Below are positions 44,174 through 54,514 of a stretch of 64,000 nt of DNA, piece after piece; the first letter of the stretch is position 1, and each line of letters begins with the position of its first letter. The notes beneath the pieces are model-generated. The model had not been told where the DNA came from and did no database searches. It was given only the letters and a program-made list of their open reading frames with translations. The DNA is from Deefgea salmonis. GTDB taxonomy: Bacteria; Pseudomonadota; Gammaproteobacteria; Burkholderiales; Chitinibacteraceae. The stretch covers positions 1 to 64,000 of the forward strand of contig NZ_JAJAWG010000001.1 of the NCBI RefSeq assembly GCF_020531905.1. Direction: 5' to 3'. Made by a program: the position numbers and the translations under genes.

Positions 44174-44880
44174 GCGTTTTTCTGCGTGGCAACGATGTAA
44201 TTGACATCGGTGTCATCACTGAGTTTATAAATATCCGTGATCGGGTTGTAGGTCATACCCGTAATGGCGACGGTATTTAAGCCCACCGCGCGGGTCATGC
44301 GCGCTAATTCAGAAGGCTTAATGAATTTTTTATATTCATGTGTGCCGCGCGGGAGCATATTTAACACGTACTCAGCGCCAAGGACGGCCAACAAATAGGA
44401 CTTCGGGTTGCGATTGAGCGTTGAAAAAAACACCCAGCCGCCGGGTTTTACCAAGCGAGCGCAGGCCTCGATAATGCTGGCCGGTGATGGCACATGCTCG
44501 AGCATTTCCATGCAAGTGACGACATCAAAAGTTTCAGTTTGTTCGGTAGCGAGTTGCTCAACCGGGATATTTTGGTAATTAACAGTTAAACCCGATTCAA
44601 ATAAGTGCAACTTGGCGACTTTGAGTGATTTTTCGGCCAAATCAATGCCGGTAACGATCGCGCCGCGCTCGGCAAGTCCTTCGGACAAAATGCCGCCACC
44701 ACACCCCACGTCTAGCATGGTGAGTCCTTTGATGCCGGCGTATTGCTCGATAAAGCCGATTCGAAGCGGGTTAATTTCGTGTAAGGGTTTGAATTCGCTG
44801 CTTTTATCCCACCATTTATGCGCAAGAGCAGAAAATTTTTCGATCTCAGCTTGATCGACATTAATATGGGTATCGGTCAC
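44170..44880 (-). CDS. ubiG: ubiquinone biosynthesis O-methyltransferase UbiG
   Basis: 236-residue SAM-dependent methyltransferase that performs both O-methylations of ubiquinone synthesis. The SAM motif is MLDVGCGGGILSEGLAERG, followed by the family stretches HVPSPASIIEACARLVKPGG and FFSTLNRNPKSYLLAVLGAEYVLN. A GTG at 44880 is chosen as start because AAGGAAT lies eight bases before it and the length then fits UbiG. An in-frame ATG 12 codons upstream adds residues not seen in the family. The stop overlaps the gph start. Confidence 0.94.
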   Translation of the reverse strand: MTDTHINVDQAEIEKFSALAHKWWDKSSEFKPLHEINPLRIGFIEQYAGIKGLTMLDVGCGGGILSEGLAERGAIVTGIDLAEKSLKVAKLHLFESGLTVNYQNIPVEQLATEQTETFDVVTCMEMLEHVPSPASIIEACARLVKPGGWVFFSTLNRNPKSYLLAVLGAEYVLNMLPRGTHEYKKFIKPSELARMTRAVGLNTVAITGMTYNPITDIYKLSDDTDVNYIVATQKNA

Positions 44881-45074
44881 AACGGTATTCCTTATGAGGC
44901 TTGGGTGGCAATACATGCCAAAACGATATCAAGTTGTCGGTGATGCAGTGTGCAAGTAAAAGCCAGACAAAAGCTCAAATCGATTGGTAATAAAAACGAG
45001 CCATCAATCGTAGCATGCCTAAGACGTGTGCGCAGCATGACGCAGGCTTGGGTACTTGGGTATTTCTTACAGAC

Positions 45075-45104
45075 GTAAAAAAACCGACCTAAGGCCGGTT
45101 TTTC
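45075..45104 (-). terminator. terminator of the small lipoprotein gene
   Basis: On the minus strand AACCGGCCTTAGGTCGGTT folds into a stem followed by T7, beginning about 20 bases after the stop codon of the small lipoprotein gene. Confidence 0.85.
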
Positions 45105-45122
45105 TATACTGCGAAGAGCTAA

Positions 45123-45326
45123 TTACTTAGCTTCAACAGCAGAAGCAACATCAGAAGCTGCTTGAGCAACGTCAGAAGCTACAGCGTCAACAGCAGAAGC
45201 TGCAGTTGCTTCAACAGCAGAAGCTGCTTCAACAACAGCAGAAGCGGCATCAGCAGCTACTTCTTTTTTACCGCAAGCAGACAAAGCAACAGCTAACAAA
45301 GCAGCAACGAGTAGAGTTTGTTTCAT
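45123..45326 (-). CDS. small Ala-rich repetitive lipoprotein
   Basis: 67-residue precursor with a textbook lipoprotein signal (KQTLLVAALLAVALSAC; lipobox LSAC), giving a ~49-residue mature lipoprotein starting CGKKEVAAD. The mature part consists of near-repeats of the type A-S-A-V-E/D-A, spaced 7 and 11 residues apart, which suits one continuous amphipathic helix or coiled coil. It has no aromatic residues. It resembles entericidin or Lpp-type small envelope lipoproteins in architecture only; I cannot assign a family. Its terminator and isolated position suggest an independent, well-expressed transcript. Confidence 0.85.
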   Translation of the reverse strand: MKQTLLVAALLAVALSACGKKEVAADAASAVVEAASAVEATAASAVDAVASDVAQAASDVASAVEAK

Positions 45327-45539
45327 TTTTAAGACCTTTTAGCTAAAAAGTGAGGGTAATTTCAAATCAAAGCAGCAAAATGTTTTGCCGAATTGATTCA
45401 AATAAATTTCTTGAGTTGTTATACACAACCGACAGGACGAATTCTAAGCACTGCGGAACAAAATGGCTAGTGCCCAAGCGGCAAAAACAGGGGGTATTTA
45501 GATTGAATCTCGCTACTTCGTGTAACCGTGTGTACAGCC

Positions 45540-46049
45540 TTATAAATAAAGGCGTTGCAAGCTATCTGGTTGGCTGGCCTGCTCCCAGAGCAAGGCAAAA
45601 TCGTGTTGCAAATTCGCGACGATGCTAGGGTTTTCCCCAGCCTCGCCACGAAAGCTAGAGAAATGATGCCGTTGTAAAAAAAATTGCCGATCTGCTACGA
45701 CAAATCCTTTTTCTTTGCCTTGTAAAAAATCATTGCCTTGTCGGATTTCGATCAAATGCGCAAATCGATCGCGTAATTGCAATAAGCGTGGGCAGCGCGT
45801 GGCCAGAAAATCGGCATTTTGCACCCATATTTTGAGTCGACCCGATGGCGTGGCGGTAAAAAAATCCCACAGCGCGTCATGGCAGGCGCGACTGCCGATG
45901 TCGCTTTCACAAAAATCGCGCTCGCAGAGGATGAGTTCGCGCCGCGCCAAACGTAAAGTCGCTAAAAATGCCGCTTGATAACTGAGCTTGCGATCAAACG
46001 GCACCAGGGCTTCATTGGATGGGTTTAAGGGTGATGTAGCCATATTCAT
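45540..46049 (-). CDS. conserved hypothetical protein downstream of roxA (DUF7931-like)
   Basis: 169-residue soluble protein, no signal peptide. It has the pattern RRELILCERDFCESDIGS in the N-terminal third and RLKIWVQNADFLATRCPRLLQLRDRFAHLIEIRQ in the middle. This recalls a phospholipase D-like or DUF7931 domain, in which a short acidic/hydrophobic strand pair precedes a helix. Its start overlaps the roxA stop by about 38 bases, so it is translated from the same message. Similar proteins follow the cupin oxygenase gene in related betaproteobacteria. The function is unknown. Confidence 0.75.
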   Translation of the reverse strand: MNMATSPLNPSNEALVPFDRKLSYQAAFLATLRLARRELILCERDFCESDIGSRACHDALWDFFTATPSGRLKIWVQNADFLATRCPRLLQLRDRFAHLIEIRQGNDFLQGKEKGFVVADRQFFLQRHHFSSFRGEAGENPSIVANLQHDFALLWEQASQPDSLQRLYL

Positions 46050-47136
46050 AATAAGTGAACAAGGTTTCTAAAAGTTCTTCAGTATAAATCCCCGCACCAA
46101 GCTGTCTATTGTTTGCTAACTCTTGTAATGCACCGAGCGCGTCGGCGTGACATTCCAAGACTTCACCATTAATAAACAGAGCATCGTCGCTGTAGAGCAT
46201 TTGGCTTTTTAGATCGAGCATCACGCCCGATGTCGCCACTGCGGCGGCAAAGTCATCAAAGTCGAGCAGATCTTCCGTTTGATCAAAAAACACATGCGGT
46301 GGTGGCTCAGTAAAGTAGCGCCCGATAAAGTCTTTAACGCGCTCATCATCCCATTGGATGTTTTGCAGCATTTGGCTAATGCGGTCGGTAAATTGCGCAT
46401 CAATCCGCGCAGGTACCGTGGTTACGGTGGCATCTGGGTCGGCATACATACCATCAAGGCAGATTTCGTCTTGCAGATACTCTAAAAATTTGACGGCGAT
46501 TTCTTGCGTTTTAGGCGCGCGAAAGCCAATCGAGTAAGTCATGCCCGGCTCAAGTGCCACACCGTAATGCGCGTATTGCGGCGGCAGATACAGCATGTCG
46601 CCATGCTCTAAAATCCATTCTTGCTCGGGATTAAAGTCTTTCAGCACGCGAATCGGCGCATCTTCGATAAAGCCGCTGGCGTCGTCGCTAGAAATTTGCC
46701 AGCGTTTTTTACCACCCACTTGCAGTAAAAACACATCGTAAGAATCGTAATGTGGGCCGACCGTACCGCCGGGCGGGGCATAAGAAATCATCAGATCGTC
46801 GAGACGCGTGTAAGGTAAAAAATTAAAGCGATACAATAATTCAGAAATATGCGGAATTAAATGATTCACGCTTTGAACCAAAATAGTCCAGTCGGTTTCG
46901 CCCAGCCGCTTGAGGCGTGAAGGCGTGAACGGACCGCTTTCGAGTCGCCATTGCTCATTTTTGTATTCAATTAGGCGAGATTGCACGTCGTCGCGCTCGG
47001 CCAATTGGGCCAAACGGGCGTAGTCGATGATTTCGGGGAAGTCTGTCCACGCTTGGCGAATGAGCAAAGGTTTTTTTTGCCAATATTCACGTAAAAATTC
47101 TTCGGGTGAGATGGCGCCTAATAGTGTTTTACGCAT
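46012..47136 (-). CDS. roxA: cupin ribosomal oxygenase RoxA (50S L16 arginine hydroxylase)
   Basis: 374-residue JmjC/cupin 2-oxoglutarate and Fe(II)-dependent oxygenase of the YcfD/RoxA family, which hydroxylates an arginine of ribosomal protein L16. The N-terminal EEFLREYWQKKPLLIRQAW is typical. The metal triad is visible as HYDSYD (HxD) near residue 130 and a distal His in DMLYLPPQYAHYGVA near 190. The C-terminal winged-helix-like dimerisation part is complete. It is followed in overlap by the DUF7931-like gene and divergent from the peroxiredoxin-like gene. Confidence 0.9.
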   Translation of the reverse strand: MRKTLLGAISPEEFLREYWQKKPLLIRQAWTDFPEIIDYARLAQLAERDDVQSRLIEYKNEQWRLESGPFTPSRLKRLGETDWTILVQSVNHLIPHISELLYRFNFLPYTRLDDLMISYAPPGGTVGPHYDSYDVFLLQVGGKKRWQISSDDASGFIEDAPIRVLKDFNPEQEWILEHGDMLYLPPQYAHYGVALEPGMTYSIGFRAPKTQEIAVKFLEYLQDEICLDGMYADPDATVTTVPARIDAQFTDRISQMLQNIQWDDERVKDFIGRYFTEPPPHVFFDQTEDLLDFDDFAAAVATSGVMLDLKSQMLYSDDALFINGEVLECHADALGALQELANNRQLGAGIYTEELLETLFTYYEYGYITLKPIQ

Positions 47137-47193
47137 GGCTGATGACTATAACGAGAAAATAAGAAGTTAATTATCGCACTGACTGGAGCATTT

Positions 47194-47667
47194 ATGCTGA
47201 ATTCTGGAGATGTCGCACCACAGTTTTCTTTGCCTGACGCACAAATGAATGCAGTGCAACTGACTGATTTTTTGGGTAAAAAAATCGTGATCCTGTATTT
47301 TTTTAATGGTGACAAAACGCCAGGTGGTATTTTAGAGGCGATTGAGTTCTCTGATCGGGTTGCCGCATTTGCGAAATATGGCGCTGTTATTCTGGGCGTG
47401 AGCCGTGATGATTGCATGGCGCACGAACTTTTTATTGATGAGCATGGCTTGGAATTTGAGCTGCTCTCGGACGCCGAAGGCGAAGTGATTGCCTTGTATC
47501 ATGCGCAACACCGATGGGAAGCGAAGGGCATGGTAAGATACGGCATCGATCGCTCGACGTTTGTGATTGATCCAACGGGCATCATTCGGCATGCTTTCTA
47601 CCACGTGACTCCCAAGGGTCATGCGGCTGAAATACTCGAACTCGTTAAACAGATCGAGATTCATTAA
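47194..47667 (+). CDS. peroxiredoxin-fold (BCP-like) protein lacking the peroxidatic Cys
   Basis: 157-residue AhpC/TSA-fold protein closest to BCP (PrxQ): GDVAPQFSLPDAQ at the start, IVILYFFNGDKTPGG, SRDDCMAHELFIDEHGLEF and STFVIDPTGIIRHAFYHVTPKGHA. In BCP the active site reads TPGCT; here it is TPGGI, with GGT (Gly45) where the peroxidatic Cys codon should be. The only Cys is residue 74, at a position not used for catalysis in the family. The PxxxT region is also altered. Thiol peroxidase activity is unlikely by the known mechanism. It is followed 18 bases later by slyD, probably in one operon. Confidence 0.88.
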   Translation: MLNSGDVAPQFSLPDAQMNAVQLTDFLGKKIVILYFFNGDKTPGGILEAIEFSDRVAAFAKYGAVILGVSRDDCMAHELFIDEHGLEFELLSDAEGEVIALYHAQHRWEAKGMVRYGIDRSTFVIDPTGIIRHAFYHVTPKGHAAEILELVKQIEIH

Positions 47668-47685
47668 CTATCAGGACTAAATACA

Positions 47686-48165
47686 ATGCAAATTGCAAAA
47701 AATTCCGCAGTGACCATTAACTATGAAATGTACAACGCAGAAGGCGTACAAATCGACAAAACCGAAGAGCCGATTGCTTACTTGCACGGTGGCTACGACA
47801 ATATCTTGCCGTTGGTTGAAGAAGCTTTGCACGGTAAAGCCGTTGGCGATACGGTTGAAGTGACTATGTCAGCTGAAGACGCCTTTGGCGAATTCGAGCC
47901 AGAATTGGTGCGTGAAGAAGATAAAGACGTGTTCCCACCTGAAGTTGAAGTGGGCATGATGTTTGAAGCGGATGATCCTATCTCGGGTGATGTGATCTTG
48001 TTCCGCGTGACTGAAATCAACGAAGGCACCGTGACGGTCGATGGTAATCATCCATTTGCTGGCATGAGCATTCGCTTTGTTGCTTCAGTGATTGATGTTC
48101 GTGATGCAACTAGCGAAGAATTGTCGCACGGCCACGTGCACGGCGCGCATGGTCATCACCACTAA
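47686..48165 (+). CDS. slyD: FKBP-type peptidyl-prolyl isomerase SlyD
   Basis: 159-residue cytoplasmic FKBP-type isomerase and chaperone. The split FKBP domain (INYEMYNAEG, AYLHGGYDNILPLVEEAL) surrounds the insert-in-flap chaperone domain (SAEDAFGEFEPELV...FPPEVEVGMMFEAD), then VDGNHPFAGMSIRF closes the fold. The short His-rich tail GHVHGAHGHHH is a likely nickel-binding region. The terminator at 48191-48220 follows. Confidence 0.93.
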   Translation: MQIAKNSAVTINYEMYNAEGVQIDKTEEPIAYLHGGYDNILPLVEEALHGKAVGDTVEVTMSAEDAFGEFEPELVREEDKDVFPPEVEVGMMFEADDPISGDVILFRVTEINEGTVTVDGNHPFAGMSIRFVASVIDVRDATSEELSHGHVHGAHGHHH

Positions 48166-48190
48166 GATTTAAATCGATTGAGTTTTGATT

Positions 48191-48220
48191 AAAGAAAGGC
48201 AGCTTTGGCTGTCTTTTTTT
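48191..48220 (+). terminator. slyD terminator
   Basis: AAAGGCAGC, a 4-nt loop and GCTGTCTTTTTTT form a stem with T7, 26 bases after the slyD stop. Confidence 0.88.
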
Positions 48221-48399
48221 GTGGCTGCGTGTTGATGAATACGCGGATCGACTTGATCTTGTTGCAAACTTGCAACTGGCTTTCTTTGGCCTGCGTTGCT
48301 CCATGTCAATGGATTTAAGCCGTGCAAGGATTTTGATTTTTTTACCCCGCCATTGATCGACTAGCACAGAGCAGGCCACTTGCACCAGATCCCCTCTTT

Positions 48400-48447
48400 A
48401 CCCTAGTATTTGTGTCTATAAGCAGGAAGCAACACAAGATGTAGTGT
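48400..48447 (+). promoter_or_regulatory. tandem NrdR boxes of nrdA
   Basis: ACACAAGATGTAGTGT (48432-48447) matches 14 of 16 positions of the NrdR consensus (ACACWATATATWGTGT). A weaker copy, ACCCTAGTATTTGTGT, starts at 48400, exactly 32 bases upstream, the three-turn spacing typical of paired NrdR sites. They lie 82-130 bases before the nrdA start. Repression by NrdR when dATP is high is inferred. nrdR is not in the window. Confidence 0.75.
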
Positions 48448-48471
48448 TTTCTGCACAAATAACCCACAAAA

Positions 48472-48480
48472 TTATCCACA
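48472..48480 (+). promoter_or_regulatory. DnaA box in the nrdA leader
   Basis: TTATCCACA is a perfect DnaA box, 49 bases before the nrdA start and downstream of the NrdR sites. DnaA control of nrdAB is established in E. coli; that it holds here is inference from this single site. Confidence 0.65.
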
Positions 48481-48529
48481 AGCAGCGCCGCAAGTAAATG
48501 CACTTGCGAACTGCACGACTGGTGAACGA

Positions 48530-51376
<2,847 letters not shown>

Positions 51377-51382
51377 AACTGT

Positions 51383-51414
51383 AGGGTGGGTTAGGCCGAA
51401 GGACGTAACCCACC
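51383..51414. repeat. GTAGGGTGGGTTA-type palindrome after nrdA
   Basis: GGTGGGTTA and TAACCCACC pair across a ~12-nt loop, a form common among dispersed intergenic palindromes. It abuts repeat copy 1 of the 145-bp element and may help terminate nrdA transcripts. Confidence 0.6.
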
Positions 51415-51552
51415 AGTTCGCTGATGTTAATTGGTGGGTATCTGTTTATAGACGTCTTTAGAACTTGCTTTGAGCAATATACCCTCGGTATCGCTTTTGC
51501 GGTGCCGATATTTAAATGGATTGATCAGTGCATTTAAATATCGGTCATCCCG
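51408..51552 (+). repeat. 145-bp direct repeat, copy 1
   Basis: Shares most of its sequence with 52004-52152 in the same orientation, so the NUDIX gene is bracketed by direct repeats. Each copy contains CCCACCA...TGGTGGG at the left, a block GACGTCTTTAGAAC, and a perfect 12-bp palindrome CGATATTTAAAT...ATTTAAATATCG at the right. It matches no element I can name. Confidence 0.85.
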
Positions 51553-51577
51553 AACTCTGTGTTGAAAGGTGTAATGA

Positions 51578-51988
51578 ATGACTGAAACGCTGTCGCTTAT
51601 TCGGGTGGTGACTTTGCTTTGTGTACAGCAAAACCGTGTATTACTGGTGCGTAAGCAAGGATCGGCATATTGGATGCTGCCTGGTGGCAAGCCCGATGAA
51701 AATGAAGCGCCGCTCAAGACCTTGCTGCGTGAAGTTCAAGAAGAATTAGGTGTCGATGTTGTTGAGCCTCGCTGGTTTGGGCGCTTTAGTGCGCCAGCGG
51801 CCAATGAGACGGGGTTTACTGTGCAGGCAGAAGTGTATTGCGCTGCACTTACTGGACCAGCCCAAGCCAGTGCCGAAATTGCAGAGGTTTGCTGGTTCGA
51901 TTTAAATCAGCTCGATTCAGCTAAACTGGCGCCTTTGTTGCGCGAACATATTTTGCCCGCGCTGGTTTCAAGGCGTAGTGAGGGTTAG
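51578..51988 (+). CDS. NUDIX hydrolase
   Basis: 136-residue NUDIX protein. The Nudix box fits GX5EX7REUXEEXGU perfectly: G-KPDEN-E-APLKTLL-REVQEELGV (residues ~36-60). The fold start is RVVTLLCVQQNRVLLVRKQ, and it ends with a short helical tail. It probably hydrolyses a nucleoside diphosphate linked to another moiety (oxidised nucleotides, ADP-ribose or ADP-glucose type substrates cannot be separated by sequence). Direct repeats bracket it, with one copy ending 25 bases before its start and the next beginning 15 bases after its stop, so it may have arrived as a cassette. Confidence 0.9.
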   Translation: MTETLSLIRVVTLLCVQQNRVLLVRKQGSAYWMLPGGKPDENEAPLKTLLREVQEELGVDVVEPRWFGRFSAPAANETGFTVQAEVYCAALTGPAQASAEIAEVCWFDLNQLDSAKLAPLLREHILPALVSRRSEG

Positions 51989-52003
51989 GTCACCAGACCG
52001 CGT

Positions 52004-52152
52004 ACCCACCAGCTCGCGGACGTTCATTGGTGGGTATCTGTTTGTAGACGTCTTTAGAACCCGCTTTGAGCAATATACCCTCGGTGCCGCTTTGCGGTGC
52101 CGATATTTAAATGGATTGGATTGATTAGTGCATTTAAATATCGGTGATCCCG
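52004..52152 (+). repeat. 145-bp direct repeat, copy 2
   Basis: Second copy of the 51408-51552 element, 149 bp because of a 5-bp insertion (GGATT-like) beside the 12-bp palindrome and a 1-bp deletion. It ends 18 bases before the adenine deaminase start, so its right palindrome lies in that gene's leader. Confidence 0.85.
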
Positions 52153-52170
52153 TATTGAGAATAAATAGGA

Positions 52171-53202
52171 ATGATTGTGAACCAACACCCACTCGACCAA
52201 TTGATTATGGCTTTGCCAAAAACTGAATTGCATTTGCATATTGAGGGCTCGCTTGAGCCGGAGATGATGTTTGCCTTGGCGCAAAAAAACGGAGTGGCGC
52301 TGCCGTATGCCGATGTGGATGCGGTGCGGGCGGCGTATCAGTTTGATAGTTTGCAATCGTTTTTGGATTTGTATTACGCCGGTGCGTCGGTATTAATCAC
52401 TGAACAAGATTTTTACGATCTCACTTGGGCGTATGTGCTGCGCGCTCATGCTGACAATATTGTCCATACCGAGATTTTTTACGATCCGCAAACGCATACT
52501 GCGCGTGGTATTGCTTTTGCTGTGCCGCTGGCGGGAATTCGCCGCGCTTTGGCTGATGCCTTTACGCAATTTGGCATGACGTCCAAATTGATTTTGTGCT
52601 TTTTGCGCCATCTAAGCGAAGCCGATGGCTTTGCCACGCTAGAGCAAGCCATGCCGTATTTGGCGCAAATCGACGGGGTGGGTTTGGATTCGAGCGAATT
52701 GGGCCATCCGCCAAGTAAATTTGCGGCGCTGTTTGCCCGTTGCGCTGAGCTCGGTTTGCCTGCGGTGGCGCATGCTGGCGAAGAAGGTCCGGCTGCGTAT
52801 ATTTGGGAAGCGCTGGATTTACTCAAATCAACGCGGATTGACCACGGCGTGCGCTGCACGGAAGACGCCGCTTTGGTGGCGCGTTTGGCCGCTGATCGCG
52901 TGCCACTCACCGTTTGCCCCTTATCGAATTTAAAGCTGTGCGTGGTGGATGATTTAGCGGCGCATAATCTACGTACGCTACTGAATGCGGGTTTGTGCGC
53001 CATGGTGAACTCAGATGATCCTGCTTATTTTGGCGGTTATCTCAACACCAATTTACTCGCTTGCCGCGCGGCGCTGGATTTAAATAAAGCTGAAATCGTG
53101 CAATTGATTTTAAACAGCTTTGAAGCCAGCTGGCTCAGCGCCGAGCAAAAAGCCGCTTGGCAGCAAAAGGTATTGGCGATGGCCGATGCGGCGATTTGTT
53201 AA
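52171..53202 (+). CDS. adenine deaminase (adenosine deaminase superfamily)
   Basis: 343-residue zinc hydrolase. Metal ligands are HLHIEGS (His-x-His), AVAHAGEEG and SDDPAYFGGY. The catalytic His is in STRIDHGVRC. The SSELGHPPSKF segment and the GGY after SDDP mark the bacterial branch shown to be adenine deaminases (as with Pseudomonas PA0148) rather than adenosine deaminases. It converts adenine to hypoxanthine and ammonia for purine salvage. The name is by subfamily motif; adenosine specificity is the alternative. Confidence 0.87.
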   Translation: MIVNQHPLDQLIMALPKTELHLHIEGSLEPEMMFALAQKNGVALPYADVDAVRAAYQFDSLQSFLDLYYAGASVLITEQDFYDLTWAYVLRAHADNIVHTEIFYDPQTHTARGIAFAVPLAGIRRALADAFTQFGMTSKLILCFLRHLSEADGFATLEQAMPYLAQIDGVGLDSSELGHPPSKFAALFARCAELGLPAVAHAGEEGPAAYIWEALDLLKSTRIDHGVRCTEDAALVARLAADRVPLTVCPLSNLKLCVVDDLAAHNLRTLLNAGLCAMVNSDDPAYFGGYLNTNLLACRAALDLNKAEIVQLILNSFEASWLSAEQKAAWQQKVLAMADAAIC

Positions 53203-53360
53203 TGCTTGCGGCGGTTGCCGGTGTTTGCTGATGTTTGCTGTTTGGCGTTAGAACGGCGATCTGCGGTTGATGCCGGTAGCGTATGCTTTACGGATTGATA
53301 TTGCGATGCGGTCACGGATTGATCGCTAGCGATCACACTACGACCCAAAGGAGTTCAGCC

Positions 53361-53912
53361 ATGCGCCGTTTATTTGCTTTGTTTGTTTGTGTCTTATTCA
53401 CCGCTTGCGCCAGCCCATTGCCATTGCAAGATGGGCGGTTAAATCCACCCGCAGGGCAGGGGATGGTGCTGCTGTCGTTAACGGGGCAAGCCAATTACTT
53501 AATGGGCGCGTCGCTGAGCCTCGATATCGCCGGCCCCGCGCCGCAGCAACTCACTACGCGACTGGGTACCGATATGATTCAAGCGCCCGGTAGCGAGGAA
53601 AACCCCGCGGGCAAACTGTTTGCGCTTACCCTGCCGGCAGGGGACTATCGCACCAGCCAAGTGCGCGGCAGCTTTATTGTGGTTGGGGTGCATGCGGGCG
53701 AGGCGCGTTATGTGACTTTGCCACTCAATACGGATTTTCGCGTGGTTGCTGGGCAAGTGGTGTATTTGGGCAATGTGAATGTGGCGCTCAATTTTGCTTC
53801 GACACTGCGTTTAAGCAATACCGCAGAGCGTGATTTTTATGCTTTAAAACAGCGCGATGGTGTGACCGACACCCGCAATATTTTGATCGAACCGTTGCGC
53901 GTTGCGCAGTAA
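53361..53912 (+). CDS. putative lipoprotein, first of a paralogous pair
   Basis: 183-residue precursor. The ATG at 53361 has an AAAGGAG site; the frame is open upstream but lacks a signal there. Signal peptide RRLFALFVCVLFTAC with lipobox FTAC predicts an outer-envelope lipoprotein. The mature part is beta-rich with DGRLNPPAGQGMVLLSLTGQA, LPAGDYRTSQVRGSF and VVAGQVVYLGNVNVALNF. The last pattern (carbohydrate-binding-like beta sandwich, GxYLGxIxv) recurs in the neighbour at 53923-54504. The two share about the same length and motif order, so they arose by tandem duplication. No known function. Confidence 0.82.
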   Translation: MRRLFALFVCVLFTACASPLPLQDGRLNPPAGQGMVLLSLTGQANYLMGASLSLDIAGPAPQQLTTRLGTDMIQAPGSEENPAGKLFALTLPAGDYRTSQVRGSFIVVGVHAGEARYVTLPLNTDFRVVAGQVVYLGNVNVALNFASTLRLSNTAERDFYALKQRDGVTDTRNILIEPLRVAQ

Positions 53913-53922
53913 GGAGCTGGCC

Positions 53923-54504
53923 ATGTTCAAATCGTTCAGATCAATATTGAGTGCCATGCTGGTGCTGCTACTGAGTGCCTGCGCCAATCTGCAGTTGCCA
54001 GTGGTCAATGGCCAGCTCACGCCAGCGGCCGGGCAAGGCTTGGCGATTATTGGCCTAACGGCGCAATCGTTTGATAACGACACTGCCAGCGCCAATTTAA
54101 CGCTGCAAGGCCCGAGTGGTAATATCAACCTGTATACGCGGCTAGTCACCGATTTTATTCGTGCACCGGGCAATACCCCCAATGCAACGGGTAAGTTATT
54201 TGTCGTGCCTTTGCTGCCGGGCCAGTATCGCGTGGTCGCTGCCGATGGGCAATGGCGGCGAGATAGTGCCAATTTAATGATGAATATGTACCAATACGTC
54301 ACCGTGCCACTCAATCTGCCGTTTCAAGTCAAAGCCGGTGAAGTGGTGTATTTGGGCGACGTTCATCTGAATATGAATTATGACTCGAGCGTGAATTTGA
54401 GTAATGATCACGCCCGAGATTTTTTTGATCTGCAAGCCCGTCATGGCGTAAGCAATTTTAACAATATCGCAATACAGCCGCTCAATCGCGGCCTGAGTCA
54501 ATAA
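53923..54504 (+). CDS. putative lipoprotein, second of a paralogous pair
   Basis: 193-residue precursor, start ATG 53923 behind AAGGAG, 10 bases after the previous gene. Signal peptide with lipobox LSAC. Mature motifs repeat those of its neighbour in order: [20 protein letters not shown], a [20 protein letters not shown] strand, [29 protein letters not shown], and a closing [22 protein letters not shown]. The next gene is nrdB only 10 bases further on, so the lipoprotein pair and nrdB are very probably co-transcribed, an odd partnership. The function is unknown. Confidence 0.82.
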   Translation: MFKSFRSILSAMLVLLLSACANLQLPVVNGQLTPAAGQGLAIIGLTAQSFDNDTASANLTLQGPSGNINLYTRLVTDFIRAPGNTPNATGKLFVVPLLPGQYRVVAADGQWRRDSANLMMNMYQYVTVPLNLPFQVKAGEVVYLGDVHLNMNYDSSVNLSNDHARDFFDLQARHGVSNFNNIAIQPLNRGLSQ

Positions 54505-54514
54505 AGGAAAAACA

